Assembly: GCA_008711295.1 (NCBI GenBank)
Contig: VUYV01000511.1
Coordinates: 327,136 to 391,135 of the forward strand
Direction of reading: 5' to 3'
Source: Anarhynchus alexandrinus
Lineage: Eukaryota; Chordata; Aves; Charadriiformes; Charadriidae
DNA: 64,000 nucleotides
Shown: positions 13,409 through 24,916 of the stretch, one piece after another
Numbering within the stretch: the stretch's first letter is position 1
Layout: each line of letters starts with the position of its first letter
The notes under the pieces: model-generated
The model's database searches: none
What the model saw: the letters and a program-made list of their open reading frames with translations, nothing else
What the model was told of the DNA's origin: nothing
Position numbers and translations under genes: made by a program

Positions 13409-14750
13409 GCAGGTGTGAGAAAGGAGAAAACAATACTCACTGCTCCGAGAAGAAAGCCTGAAGTCCATTCCTGGCAGATACCTGAGTCGAGTCTAGAAAG
13501 CAGAGCAATCAGGTTATAAATAATGCCGAATGATAGGACAGAAACAGCTATTGAGCAGCAGTGGTAGCTAATGTCATCCCATTCATATGCTAAGCACTGG
13601 ATGCTGTAGAAATCCAGGACAGCTGCTTTCTACTTTAAGAGGAAAGGGAAGCTTCTGAATTATTAATATGGATGGGTTGAGACTGGATATTCTATGCAAC
13701 TGCCAGTTAATCCCATTAAAGGGAATGGCTAGCAAACCATGACGAAGCATCACAAGTACCAAAATAGCAAGTGGTCACAAAACCCTGGTGCTGGGTGAGC
13801 GCGAGAGCCTTGCACAAGCTTGCCCTGTCCTCTGCCCCCCCCCAAACCCAGCTGGCAAGACCAAGCGAGCAAGCAGCGGGGACAGCCTGCCACCAGGTCC
13901 CCATCTGCAGATGCTGCCCCTGTCCTCTCTGCCTGAGGGGCTTACCAGGCAGAGAGAAAACATGCAAAGAGCTTGGGAACGTGGAGAGGGGGGAAAATGC
14001 GTGTTCACAGCCATTGCCCAGCAACTGGCATTTCTGCTTCCTGGAGCAGCTGCTAGGTGCTAGGAGCTTGGCCAGGCTACCTGCAGGGCGAGGGGCGCAT
14101 GCATCCAGCCAGCCTGATTTTGTGGCCAGAGGCTGCTTAGCAGTGTTTTGTTTTGTTTTCTGGCAGGGGTGTTGAAATACAGCAGCTTTCTTTACTCTGC
14201 TATTGCTCTTATTAGCTGGTAAATGCCAGCCAAAGTCATGTAAATAATGTGATGATCAGTTTTCATAATTGGTAGCATCTCTACCTCTCCATCTCAATCT
14301 ATGTAAACCTAGCTCTTCCGAAGGGTTTAGTCCTTGGTTGCAAAAGCCCACCCTAAACCAGGACAGAAATGCTTTCAGGGATCCTTTCAGCTTGGCCAAA
14401 GCTTCTCCTTCCATTTCTTCTTCTTCTAAATCTCTTAAATAAATTTTCCCACCTGTCAGCCTCTTGCTTACCCTGGGGACTGCTGACCAAGTTCAGGCTT
14501 CCTGCCTTGAGCCCCTCAAATCTCCCAAGTTGGTTGTGTTCTTGAGCAGTGCAGGTTATTCCCACCACAAGTGAAACCATCTGCCCAAGGCTGGGTGCCT
14601 TGTCTACCCTTGTAAGCACAGAATGGAAAACAGAAAGCAAAAGAAAACCAGAATGTGCATGTGCAGGGGAAGAGGAGAGGAAAATGGATGTGCAGAGGGG
14701 AAGAAGAGAACATTGAAATGCTTCCTTTGATGAAAAGTCACCTCTGAAGT
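13409..14750 (+). repeat. 1.34-kb direct duplication, copy 1
   Basis: From gcaggtgtgagaaagg to cacctctgaagt this segment recurs at 14994-16334. I see only about five differences: a one-base gain near 13870, a two-base loss near 14053, and three substitutions near 14446, 14478 and 14491. Identity is therefore about 99.6%. No recognised gene lies in it; the open frames in the two copies simply mirror each other. Its right end coincides with the LTR at 14750. Confidence 0.93.
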
Positions 14751-14992
14751 GTTATAAGTGAATTTAACCGAATGGATTCCAAAATGGATTCACTAGATAT
14801 TTATTAAGGTAAGAAAGCAAAAAAAAACAACAAACAGCGCTGGACGGCCAGGGAGTCGAAGCTCCACCATGGGCTCGCAAAATTCCCCTTTTTAGAGCCC
14901 CCTTTATATAGTCTTCCAGTCCCGGGCTGGTGTGGCTTCCTCCAATCGGTTTCTGTCCTCTGTTACCAGGGTCTCTTCGGTGTTACTTTCTT
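14750..14992 (-). mobile_element. Partial endogenous retrovirus LTR (minus strand), cut by the gap
   Basis: Read on the minus strand, this shows an LTR-like layout: a CCGATTGG CAAT-type box near 14943, TATATAAAGG at 14901-14910, AATAAA at 14800-14805, and an end in CTTATAACA. The plus strand therefore begins TGTTATAAG exactly where the duplicated segment stops. The 5' part of the LTR is missing at the N. No retroviral coding sequence is present. The family was not identified. Confidence 0.75.
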
Positions 14993-14993
14993 N
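14993..14993. other. Single-N assembly junction
   Basis: One N lies between the truncated LTR and the start of duplication copy 2. It marks a contig join rather than a sequenced base. Confidence 0.9.
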
Positions 14994-16334
14994 GCAGGTG
15001 TGAGAAAGGAGAAAACAATACTCACTGCTCCGAGAAGAAAGCCTGAAGTCCATTCCTGGCAGATACCTGAGTCGAGTCTAGAAAGCAGAGCAATCAGGTT
15101 ATAAATAATGCCGAATGATAGGACAGAAACAGCTATTGAGCAGCAGTGGTAGCTAATGTCATCCCATTCATATGCTAAGCACTGGATGCTGTAGAAATCC
15201 AGGACAGCTGCTTTCTACTTTAAGAGGAAAGGGAAGCTTCTGAATTATTAATATGGATGGGTTGAGACTGGATATTCTATGCAACTGCCAGTTAATCCCA
15301 TTAAAGGGAATGGCTAGCAAACCATGACGAAGCATCACAAGTACCAAAATAGCAAGTGGTCACAAAACCCTGGTGCTGGGTGAGCGCGAGAGCCTTGCAC
15401 AAGCTTGCCCTGTCCTCTGCCCCCCCCCAAACCCAGCTGGCAAGACCAAGCGAGCAGAGCAGCGGGGACAGCCTGCCACCAGGTCCCCATCTGCAGATGC
15501 TGCCCCTGTCCTCTCTGCCTGAGGGGCTTACCAGGCAGAGAGAAAACATGCAAAGAGCTTGGGAACGTGGAGAGGGGGGAAAATGCGTGTTCACAGCCAT
15601 TGCCCAGCAACTGGCATTTCTGCTTCCTGGAGCAGCTGCGGTGCTAGGAGCTTGGCCAGGCTACCTGCAGGGCGAGGGGCGCATGCATCCAGCCAGCCTG
15701 ATTTTGTGGCCAGAGGCTGCTTAGCAGTGTTTTGTTTTGTTTTCTGGCAGGGGTGTTGAAATACAGCAGCTTTCTTTACTCTGCTATTGCTCTTATTAGC
15801 TGGTAAATGCCAGCCAAAGTCATGTAAATAATGTGATGATCAGTTTTCATAATTGGTAGCATCTCTACCTCTCCATCTCAATCTATGTAAACCTAGCTCT
15901 TCCGAAGGGTTTAGTCCTTGGTTGCAAAAGCCCACCCTAAACCAGGACAGAAATGCTTTCAGGGATCCTTTCAGCTTGGCCAAAGCTTCTCCTTCCATTT
16001 CTTCTTCTTCTAAATCTCTTAAATAAATTGTCCCACCTGTCAGCCTCTTGCTTACCCTGGGAACTGCTGACCAAGCTCAGGCTTCCTGCCTTGAGCCCCT
16101 CAAATCTCCCAAGTTGGTTGTGTTCTTGAGCAGTGCAGGTTATTCCCACCACAAGTGAAACCATCTGCCCAAGGCTGGGTGCCTTGTCTACCCTTGTAAG
16201 CACAGAATGGAAAACAGAAAGCAAAAGAAAACCAGAATGTGCATGTGCAGGGGAAGAGGAGAGGAAAATGGATGTGCAGAGGGGAAGAAGAGAACATTGA
16301 AATGCTTCCTTTGATGAAAAGTCACCTCTGAAGT
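14994..16334 (+). repeat. 1.34-kb direct duplication, copy 2
   Basis: This second copy begins immediately after the single N at 14993 and ends where copy 1 meets the LTR. Beyond 16334 it continues into aaatgaaaactgtc, which is probably the uninterrupted form of the locus. Confidence 0.93.
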
Positions 16335-17139
16335 AAATGAAAACTGTCAGTATCACTTGCACAGTGCCTTTTGCGTTTACTGAGGATGTTGCAAAGGAAA
16401 AAAGACATACGAAAAAAAATCAAAGGAAAAATATATTCTTAGTTATTAAAGGGACTTTTCTTGATTGCAGTGTTTTTCTGTTTCAGACATTAATTTGTAA
16501 CTCCATAACGTGTGTCCCTTACAGGCGGGGCCAGTGCTGAGGCAAGAGGGAGGTGCAAAAGCATTGGTTCAAAGCGATGTAACAAGGAGGGAAAGGGCAG
16601 CAGCAGAAAAGCAGATAAAGGAACATGTGTGCCTTGAGAGGTGGTAGGGGAACACAGGGACATGGATTACAGAAGAGAAATGTGGTGCAGCTCGGTGAAT
16701 AAGGAAGGAGGCACGACAAGAAGGAGCTGTAATGATGGCAGAGCCACAGGCACTGCAAGTGCTGCCTGAGCCTCATAACCGCCTGGACCGGGTGCTTTCT
16801 CCTGCTCTGAACAAGTGGATGCTTCAGTTTTTAAAACACTACACGTAGAGAATATGTTGGCTTAGGGTGGAAGCAGAAGGGCTAGTCCCCCACCCCGCCA
16901 AAATGCCGGGGTCAGCCCTCAAGTAGCTGTCAGGCTCAACTTGCCCCCGCAGAGCCCGCACATCACGCCGTTGAGTGGTTAATGGTGTTCGAGCACCATC
17001 TTATTTTTGTATCATGGCTCTAACGAGTAGCAAGAGCAACGCAGTAGCAAAGCACAACATGTTTATTTCCCCAGCCCCGTTCTTGCTCCCTTGCTCATCG
17101 TACACATTTACACCAAAAAAAAACCACTTTGCGCTAGGA
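16335..17139. other. Intergenic sequence, no gene seen
   Basis: Unique sequence between the duplication and the CpG-rich block. No gene or repeat recognised. Confidence 0.5.
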
Positions 17140-17640
17140 CGAAGGAGCTGTGTGAAACGGAGAGGAGGGGCAGGGACGGCGCAGCCCGCTGGCTGCTCTC
17201 CTCCGCGCTGCCCCCTCTATCCGTTCTGCTTTAATGCCCGCACAGCGGGGAAGGGACGAGCTACGCTCAATTATTTCACATGCTTTTCTCTGCAAGTTAC
17301 TCTCTCGTGGCGCGTGATGAAAAGCAATTCTGCGGAAGCGCTGAGGGCTTGCTCTCGTTTTGCGGCGCCTAACATGCTGCCTGGGGAAAGCACGCCTTGC
17401 ATATACATGTGTAAGTTTGTCAGGCTGTTGCAGCTCCAGCGACCTCCGAGGAGAGCAGAAGAGGCTCGAGTCACTCCGCAGACACCGCCGCGATTGTTGA
17501 TTTTGACATTATCGTGCAGGGAGTGGCGAGGGGTAGGGTCCCGGCACGCCAGTCGCCGTGCAGACACGAGGTGGGAAGAGTTTACTTTGTCGCTAGCGGA
17601 GGCATCAGTACCCTGCGCAGGCACGGGAACGCTGTGAGAG
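17140..17640. promoter_or_regulatory. CpG-rich island, orphan promoter or enhancer candidate
   Basis: A block of about 500 bp with dense CpG (for example gacggcgcag, tggcgcgtga, accgccgcga, agtcgccgtg) stands out from the AT-rich, CpG-poor flanks. A 220-codon plus-strand frame (16975-17637) spans it but shows no known domain and probably reflects the base composition. An unmethylated island about 9 kb past the FSHR 3' end could mark a promoter, lncRNA start or distal regulatory element. Confidence 0.5.
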
Positions 17641-18187
17641 TGACAAATGGGATGCTCGTTGCAGACAGGCGTTCTGGCGGCAGGAAGGACTTGGTTAGAA
17701 ATGGATTGGTTTCATGAAAACTGAAGGAAAAGATGGAGATAGAGCCTGGAGGTGATGAGGCAGTGAGAGACTTGCTTTCAGCGGTGGTAAAAGTGGTGCC
17801 TGGCAATGAAACAAGGTTTTTTTTGTGCATGCGTGTAAATTCGGCTGTAATTCAGCAGAGGAGCTCATTTGGTTTTTCTAAGTAAGAATATGTATAAATC
17901 CCTGCCAGAAACAATGGCCAGCCCAGCTGCTTGGCTGTTGAGAGGACAAAAGATTTTGTGGGGCTCCCCAGCCCCTCAACCACCCTCTGCAGAAGGGAGG
18001 GTGCTTGCTTGGAGAAGCTGGGAGCCAGGCCACTCAGCTCCAACACACCTTCCCTTTGCCCAGGCTTTCTTCCCTCCGTTTTTTTTTTTCCACACAGCTA
18101 GAGCAGACAGGAGCTCAGGTGCTCTTGTAGCCTGTTTGCCTCCTTTCTGGGACTTCCAACTCAAAAAAGACTGTCCCAATCCCAGGG
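17641..18187. other. Intergenic sequence, no gene seen
   Basis: Sequence from the CpG-rich block to the CR1 fragment. It includes short T runs near 17818 and 18079 and no recognised gene. Confidence 0.5.
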
Positions 18188-18308
18188 CACAGGAGTTGCC
18201 TATGGAGAGGTGGTAAATGATGCATCCCAGGAAACATTCGAAGTCAGGTTGGACAGGGCTCTGGGCACCCTGATCTAGCTGAAGATGTCCCTGCTTATTG
18301 CAGGGGGG
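18188..18308 (+). mobile_element. CR1 LINE 3' region, cut by a single-N gap
   Basis: The block ggagaggtggtaaatgatgc followed by ggaaacattcgaagtcaggt and a ctgatctagctgaagatgtc block is typical CR1 sequence in forward orientation. The N at 18309 interrupts it before the terminal ATTCTRTG repeats. Confidence 0.8.
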
Positions 18309-19691
18309 NCTATTTCATGATGCAGAGCCTCGAAGCCAAAAGGGCACATAAACAAATGTGCGTTAGGAGTGGCTGGGGGTGATGGGGCAGGCGTGGGCAA
18401 TTTTTCACAGGCGAAAGGCAAGCATTCCCCCCTCAACATGCAATTCGCTGCAGTGCAGAGGGCCAGCACAAAACTTACACATCATGTCAGGCCCACTTTA
18501 AAGGTCATTTATCGTGGAAATAGTCCTTGTGCTGGTTCTCTGAACAGGGATGAATATTAGTCTCAGTGCAAAGCATTGCTCACAGGAGGCCCAGCTTAGA
18601 AAAATTAAACATTGTTTTTTTATGAGCCTCCTCAGCGCAATTCTTTTCACTCCCCTCATAAGAATTATTTATATAGACTTATTTTAAGTAAGAGAAATTT
18701 CATTCTCCCTGTCTTCCCTCTCCCTCCTTCCTCAACACTTCTTCTTCAGAGTTTGCTGACATTATAAAAGTGATAAAGCCTGTGAAAGCCTCACTGGGAC
18801 TCAGACAGCCATCTTCTCTTTGCTGGCTGAAGATGGACATGGAAGATTTTGCCCCAATACCATCTGGTTTCTGGGTGCAGCCCTAAGAATATCATTCTAC
18901 TTCTGACATATGGCAATGGTTAAGTACTTTATCTTATCTTGTTTTCCTGGGCTCTATCCCTCCCTTCCTCCCTCTCTTATTTGTGATTCTCCTCACTATG
19001 CTAGCAGCAAGTGCTTCTCCAGGCTTACCCCTCAAAAGCCTTTTTATTCTTGTGGTCTTTTGGGAAGGGGAGAAAACCATGAGGGTAAGAAGGGCACCAC
19101 TGGGGACTAGCATTTGCATAAGTAAGTACTAATTAACATAGGGCAGATGATCACCTTGTCTCACGCAAAGTCATAACTCCTTCCCCCAAACAGTTTTCTG
19201 AGACTAAAGGGATGCTAAAACCTCAAGTCTTCATAGGAGGTGTCCCTGTGAACGTCCATGAATCCTGGCTACCCAATTCCTTAGGTCCCTCTGAAGATCT
19301 CTGCCTACGTCATCACTATTGTCTACATCTGCATGCATCTGTTAACTGGAACTTTGCAAGAGCGAGGAAAGTGCAGAGACTGCAGTAACTCGCTGAGCGA
19401 AGGAAGTGTGCATGATGCCAACAGCCTCAGCTCGCTCACAGCCTTGGGCATCGCCATCTGCGTCTGCTAGGCAAGAGGACACCAGACAGAGCACTGGTGT
19501 TGTCTCTCACCTATTGAAAAAGCGACACAGGATCTTTAATTATGAAACAGGTAACGAGAAGCCACTTGGGCTACGACTTACATGGGACCCTTCTAGAAAG
19601 AAAATAAATGTACTTGTTAATGAATTATTCATAAAGAGGAAACAAACTAAAGGATTCCTGGACAGTTATTTTCCAGAAATTAGGTCAGACC

Positions 19692-19721
19692 TAATTAGTT
19701 GCATAATTAGTTGCTTAATTA
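19692..19721. promoter_or_regulatory. Cluster of three TAATTA motifs spaced 12 bp
   Basis: TAATTA occurs at 19692-19697, 19704-19709 and 19716-19721, each start 12 bp from the last, with AGTTGC between them. TAATTA is the core site of many homeodomain proteins. It may instead be a short decayed 12-bp tandem repeat. Confidence 0.35.
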
Positions 19722-22479
19722 CCTAACTAGTTAACTGTTAGTGACCTTTTTTAACTTGTGGTGAAAAATGCGTGCACGTATGTTTCACATGAGAGGTCCC
19801 ACAATGCTTTGCAGGCTGCAGCTCCGACACAGGGAGTTCTGGGACGCAGCTTAGCTGCCCCGCAATGCTACGTGATACATGGAGGTTTACCTGAAGCAAC
19901 AAGGAGAGAGACCAGGTTGTAATTACATATATTGTGATTTGGCTGCCATTCAAGTGGGGTTCAAGGTCTTTGAGCAATGACGAGACTGTTCTGAACACAG
20001 GTTGCCTGTTTCCTCCCCAATTTCACATGACTTCACAGGTGGACCTACTCACAGACAAAAGCAGATCTCTTCTGCTGGCACTGATGAAAATCAAAACAGA
20101 ACTAGCACCTACAATCAGGGCAGTGAAAATGTGAGGTTGCTTTTGAGGAGCTGAGAATGATGATGCTTGCCTGGTTAACACAGGTGCACAAGGGACAGTG
20201 AAACCAAGACCAAAGACATGACCGAGCTGGTGCCTTCATTCATGGTGTGCTGCAGGATGGGCGCTGAAGCTGAAAGCTAGTTACGATGGTGTTAAATGCA
20301 TGGAAAAAATTCTGTAGGCAGAGTGTTAACATGAGGTAAACAACACCTTTATGTGAAAAAATAAAATACTGACGCCTTGAAAGCTTTTTCGGTGACTAAC
20401 GAGTGTTTCAATTGTGACTCCGGCGGAATCACACGATAAGATGCCACCGTCCACAGGAGGAAGGAAAACTGATACTAAAAGCAGTGGTGTGGACAGCAGC
20501 AGTCATTGAAGGAGGAGAGAACAAGTAGTCCAGGAAAAAGGTAATATTGGGTAGCAGGAGAAGCTGAAGTCGCTGGAAAAAAACTCAAAACTTGGTTAAG
20601 ACAACATGGTGAAAATGCAGTGACATAGATATGTCACCTCTAGATAAAAAGTCTTATTCAATTCAATTTTTGCCTACCCCAGGCCAGTTAGCTCTGCTGA
20701 GAAACAGAGTATATTAGCACAGGTACAGCTTTGAGCAAAACCACTGTTTCCGGTGCCCTTGCTAACTCGGTATTTTGGCACGGCCTCATGCTGTACCGAC
20801 ACACACAGAGATGCCATGGCAGAGTGAATCCTGTCTTAGTGCAGCCCTTGGCACAGGAATAATAAAAAAAAACAACCAACCAAAAAAAGACTTTGGGCTT
20901 TTCCTTGATGTGGGTTCAGGCAGCCCTTGGAGCATGTGGAGATTGTTTAAAAGCAGCCCTAATTTGACTGTACTTTTCCAGCTTTTGATGGCCACGCTTT
21001 CTCCAGACTGTGTTTCCTATCGCCTCCTTCCTCAGCCGTCCCCCGAGGCACTCGAGGATGCTTCATTCCACAAAGACATCTGTGGGACAAGGCAAAGCTG
21101 CAGCTGGCAATGAGGGGAAGGAAAACTCTGAATCGCCTATGTAAAAATAAGATATTTTTTTTTCCCAACAGAGTCTAGGGAATGTGCAGAAGGCAGAGAG
21201 AGGGATCTGTGCTAAGTCAGCTGGCTTGAACAGTGACTGCTTCAATGCAGAATGTTTTAAGCTTGGGAAAGGGCCAGTTGTTCTCAAAACAGTCACTCAA
21301 ACAAATAGCCAAAATGGGAGATAGAAACTGGAAGGTGGCGTAAGAAGACATGCCCACCCCAGTATACAGAGAGCAACGAGCAGACTTCTTCAAACTGCTG
21401 ATTCATGAAGTAGTATCTCTAAGGGACAGGGAATCTGTTCATATGTGGCTACAGGTAAAAGCAGACCATTTCTAAGCACAGGCAGCATGAACCATCAGCG
21501 TGGAAAGGACCAAGATGGGGTAAAGCTGGGGCAATGAAGAGGCAAGAGTACGGACATCCAAGGGGCACATGCCTGTCCATAGAGCATGGGCAAGAAAAGA
21601 AGAAGAAACCGGAACCATTTAAAGTCAATTAGGCACTTGTAGCTCACAAGCAATACAAAGAATGGCAATGGTGATGATGGTGCAATGTGAAGCCTGGATG
21701 GCCCCTAAAGGAGCTCCTATCCCTTTTTACGCAGGCAGCATATACACACTATTTATATCAATCTTTTTCTTTTTTTTCTTTAACACAGTTCTTTAACAAT
21801 AAAATAAAAAAACCCTAAACTTGAACTTCCTTTTCAATTTATCTCTTGACAGGATTTCCCCATGCAAATTTCTATTGCTTGTTCCCTGGGAACTATACTT
21901 CAGCCAAAACGGCTCCTTTAATGCAGAATTTTAGGACTGGATATTTGGATAACTCAACAGAAAAGCCCATATTGCTTCATCTTGCCCTACAATCTTCCAC
22001 CCACTCATGAATACAGCACGTGCCCACCTGTGCATTGCTCTCATTGTGATCTTGCTAATTTTTCCTGTTCTTTTTTTGCTGTGGGTACAACTTGCTGCAG
22101 CTGTCCAGGTTGGGGTAACAAAGATCCAGGTAACACACAGCAAAGTCTGCATGAGACAGAAAAATAAAAACCAATATTTTAGTTACAACAAGGTTAAGTG
22201 AAGCATCCATCTGATGTTCTGGACCTGGAAACATATTTTTGCCTCACCCAGCATCATTTCTCTTGGAAAACCAATGCTTTACAAAAGGTTTTCAATAGCC
22301 TTTGGGGGAGGTAGGGAGCAAAGGGTCCTCTGCAGTTTCTTAATGCTTGAAATCCATTCCTGAGTACTTTCACCCCTAATTAAAGGTCACCTACTGGTTT
22401 GAGAACAACTGTTAATGAAGAGTTTAATTATCCAGATGACAGCTATAAAATCCTTCTCCCGTGCTTGAATATTTTAAAG

Positions 22480-22530
22480 CAATGAGGCCCAGATTTTCAA
22501 ATATGTGCTTGCAAGCAAGTATTTAGAGCA
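22480..22530 (+). repeat. Possible ancient amniote repeat fragment
   Basis: The phrase ggcccagattttcaaatatg resembles a motif I recall from ancient interspersed repeats of turtles, crocodiles and birds. This is recognition of a short motif only. Confidence 0.3.
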
Positions 22531-24746
22531 AAAACTCACTCTGAAGAAGAGTGTGTACATGCACTTCACATTTGCATACACAATGGGAGATTACACATGC
22601 CCATATTAAAGATGCAAATCTGTGAGGAGGTTTGTATGCGCTTACTTGACTGTTTGAACCAGCCCCACCTTTCTCTTCTGTTCTTTCATTCAGGGAGGGG
22701 GCGGGATGGTTAAATTATTCCTAGAGGATAAATCATTTCACATTATTAACTCTTCTTAACAACAAAGCTGCATAAATTAAATGTAAGATTATCTGCTGTG
22801 TCCTCAGTGGAATGATTAGGAGGGAATCTACAGGAAAGAAATGTGGTCAAATGATTTGAAGACTTGCTAAATGGGATGCAAAGCCTCATCTTGCATTCTT
22901 ACCTAGCTCAAATGTAGACCTGCCTTCTAATGAGCAAACCCTGCTTGGCATATCTATGCAACCCCTAGAGCAATGTTGTAAAGAAAATGGCTCATGGTTC
23001 ATTTTCTCTACTGAGTCAGGTTTTTGCTTTTATCGATGCTTTTGACCAGCTGCTCCCATTACCTTTAGCTGTGGTGGCAGTTTACAAGATGTGGCCTTTG
23101 GTCTGCCAAGCCAAAGTGGCCCCATTTCTCACTTCCCATCACCACACCAGGTATGTGTTTCTTGGGGAGGTCAGGTATGGGTTCCCCACAAGGTACGTGC
23201 CCGAAGGAGTGATGCTTTTATCAGGCAGATGAAGCAGCTGCAAAGCAACAAACTCACGGCCAGCACAATCTCTTTATGTCACTCTGATGATGGCACCATA
23301 AGGGCAAAGACAGCCATAACTCTAACTGGGCATTTTCTGGGGCTTGGTGGAGACTGAAATGCAAGGGCCACATCAGGGTAGGGAGGAAAAACAGAAGGTA
23401 TTGCAATATTGTCAACAGTTAGATGGTTTTCAGAGTGAGCTAGCAATAGACTCCAAGTTAGGACACCCCCCAAGGCTTTTCCTGTGAGTCAGAGCTAGGC
23501 TTTGACTCAGTTTCCTTTTTACCTGTGGCCTGTCTCTCCTACACATACGTGCACACACAAATACACACTTATTTGTCTGAACAGAAGACTCAACAAAACA
23601 GAGCTTCCAAGCCCTGGATATATAAAAGAGGGAAAGAAAATCAGAGTGTGTCATATGAGAAGAGCCATTTATATATATTAAAAAGGAGAAAAATTCCTGT
23701 CAAAGTTCTGTCAATGCTTTACATCTAATTTCATAAGAAATGTGAATTAATAGAAGACATTGGTTAAAACAAAGACAGGTCAGTGACGCTAAGTTATCTG
23801 TTTAAGAGGTTTCAAGCATACCTTTCTGTGCTTTGTTAACTCTCCAGGAGGCTCCAGAAGGGTTTTCTTTGCAGAGCCTCTCATCAGCCGAATTTCATTC
23901 ATAGGTCACAGTGACCCGACTGTGGAGGCTGCGCTGCATAAATGGAGCTCTCCAGATAAGCAGTAACATTTATTGCATACTTTGTCAGCATATCTCTGGC
24001 CGTACACTTGTTCTCAAGGCACTTTGTTTTGATATTGGTTTTATTAAAATAGATTTCAGAAAGGGAAATGTAAAATAGTTTAAAGATTACACACGTAAAT
24101 ATGCTGTTCAGTGCTGAGAAAATCCACACCAGACACCATCAGGCTTTTTTTACATTATAAGCATGAATAAAATTTATCTTGCTATTTTTTTTTCTTATAC
24201 TGCTTTCTTCAAAGAAAAAACATGACTTTAAAAATTGCTATAAATGGACTAATGTCCCACAAAGGGAAAGATACAGGTCTTACCGACCACCCCCCTCCCG
24301 ACAATTTGGGAGGTGCTTAAAATTGAAATCCAAAGAATAGTGAAAGCCAAGGAGATCTGAGGACTACAAGAAGGAGGGGTTTGTCTTGGCAACCACATGG
24401 TCAGCCTCCTAGCTTTGGAGCTGCTGCCCGAGCCTGAGCTCCCACCAGAGCTCCTGTGCAGCTGGTGTGGACAGGATGATGTGCCTCAAGCATTTCTGTG
24501 CTGTCCTCCTGCTAGGGACGAGGCAAGGTGTTTGGTTATGCAGGCTCTATTTGCTCTTCGAGTATCATCCATCCCTTGTCCACTCTGGAGGAAGAGCCAT
24601 GGGCTAGATGGCTTCACCCCTTGGGCCCTGGTCTGACTGACTACAAGACACAACCCTGAAAGGTCTCTCTTCAGGGGTGTTTATTTGTAAAGCATATTTA
24701 ACTGGGTCCTGATTCTGCAAATGTCTGGCCACTGGTTTCACATGAA

Positions 24747-24916
24747 TTTTTGGAACGCTTTACCGAGGGCAGTGGTGGAGTCCCCATCCCTGGAGGTATT
24801 TAAGGGTCACGTAGATATAGTGCTTCGGGAGGTGGTTTAGTGGTGGGCTTGTCAGTGCTAGGTTAATGATTGGACTAGATGATCTTACAGGTCATTTCCA
24901 ATCTAGGAGATTCTGT
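24747..24916 (+). mobile_element. CR1 LINE 3' end
   Basis: This shows ggtggagtccccatccctgg-type sequence, a ggtggtttagtggtgggctt block, a gattggactagatgatctta block and a terminal gattctgtg. That is the standard order of a CR1 3' end in forward orientation. It is 5'-truncated to about 170 bp. Confidence 0.88.

Larger units (their letters stand above)
18310..24746. other. Intergenic sequence, no gene seen
   Basis: About 6.4 kb of ordinary AT-rich sequence with no recognised gene. It contains the three-TAATTA cluster (19692-19721) and an ancient-repeat-like piece at about 22480-22530. Confidence 0.5.

Noticed and set aside
13716..15759. Paired frames of 80-134 codons in both duplication copies
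   Set aside because: They repeat only because the DNA is duplicated, the frames differ between copies because of small indels, and none has a domain.
16975..17637. 220-codon plus-strand frame
   Set aside because: No recognisable domain, low-complexity basic/Ser-rich composition, and it coincides with a CpG-rich block where stops are rare by chance.
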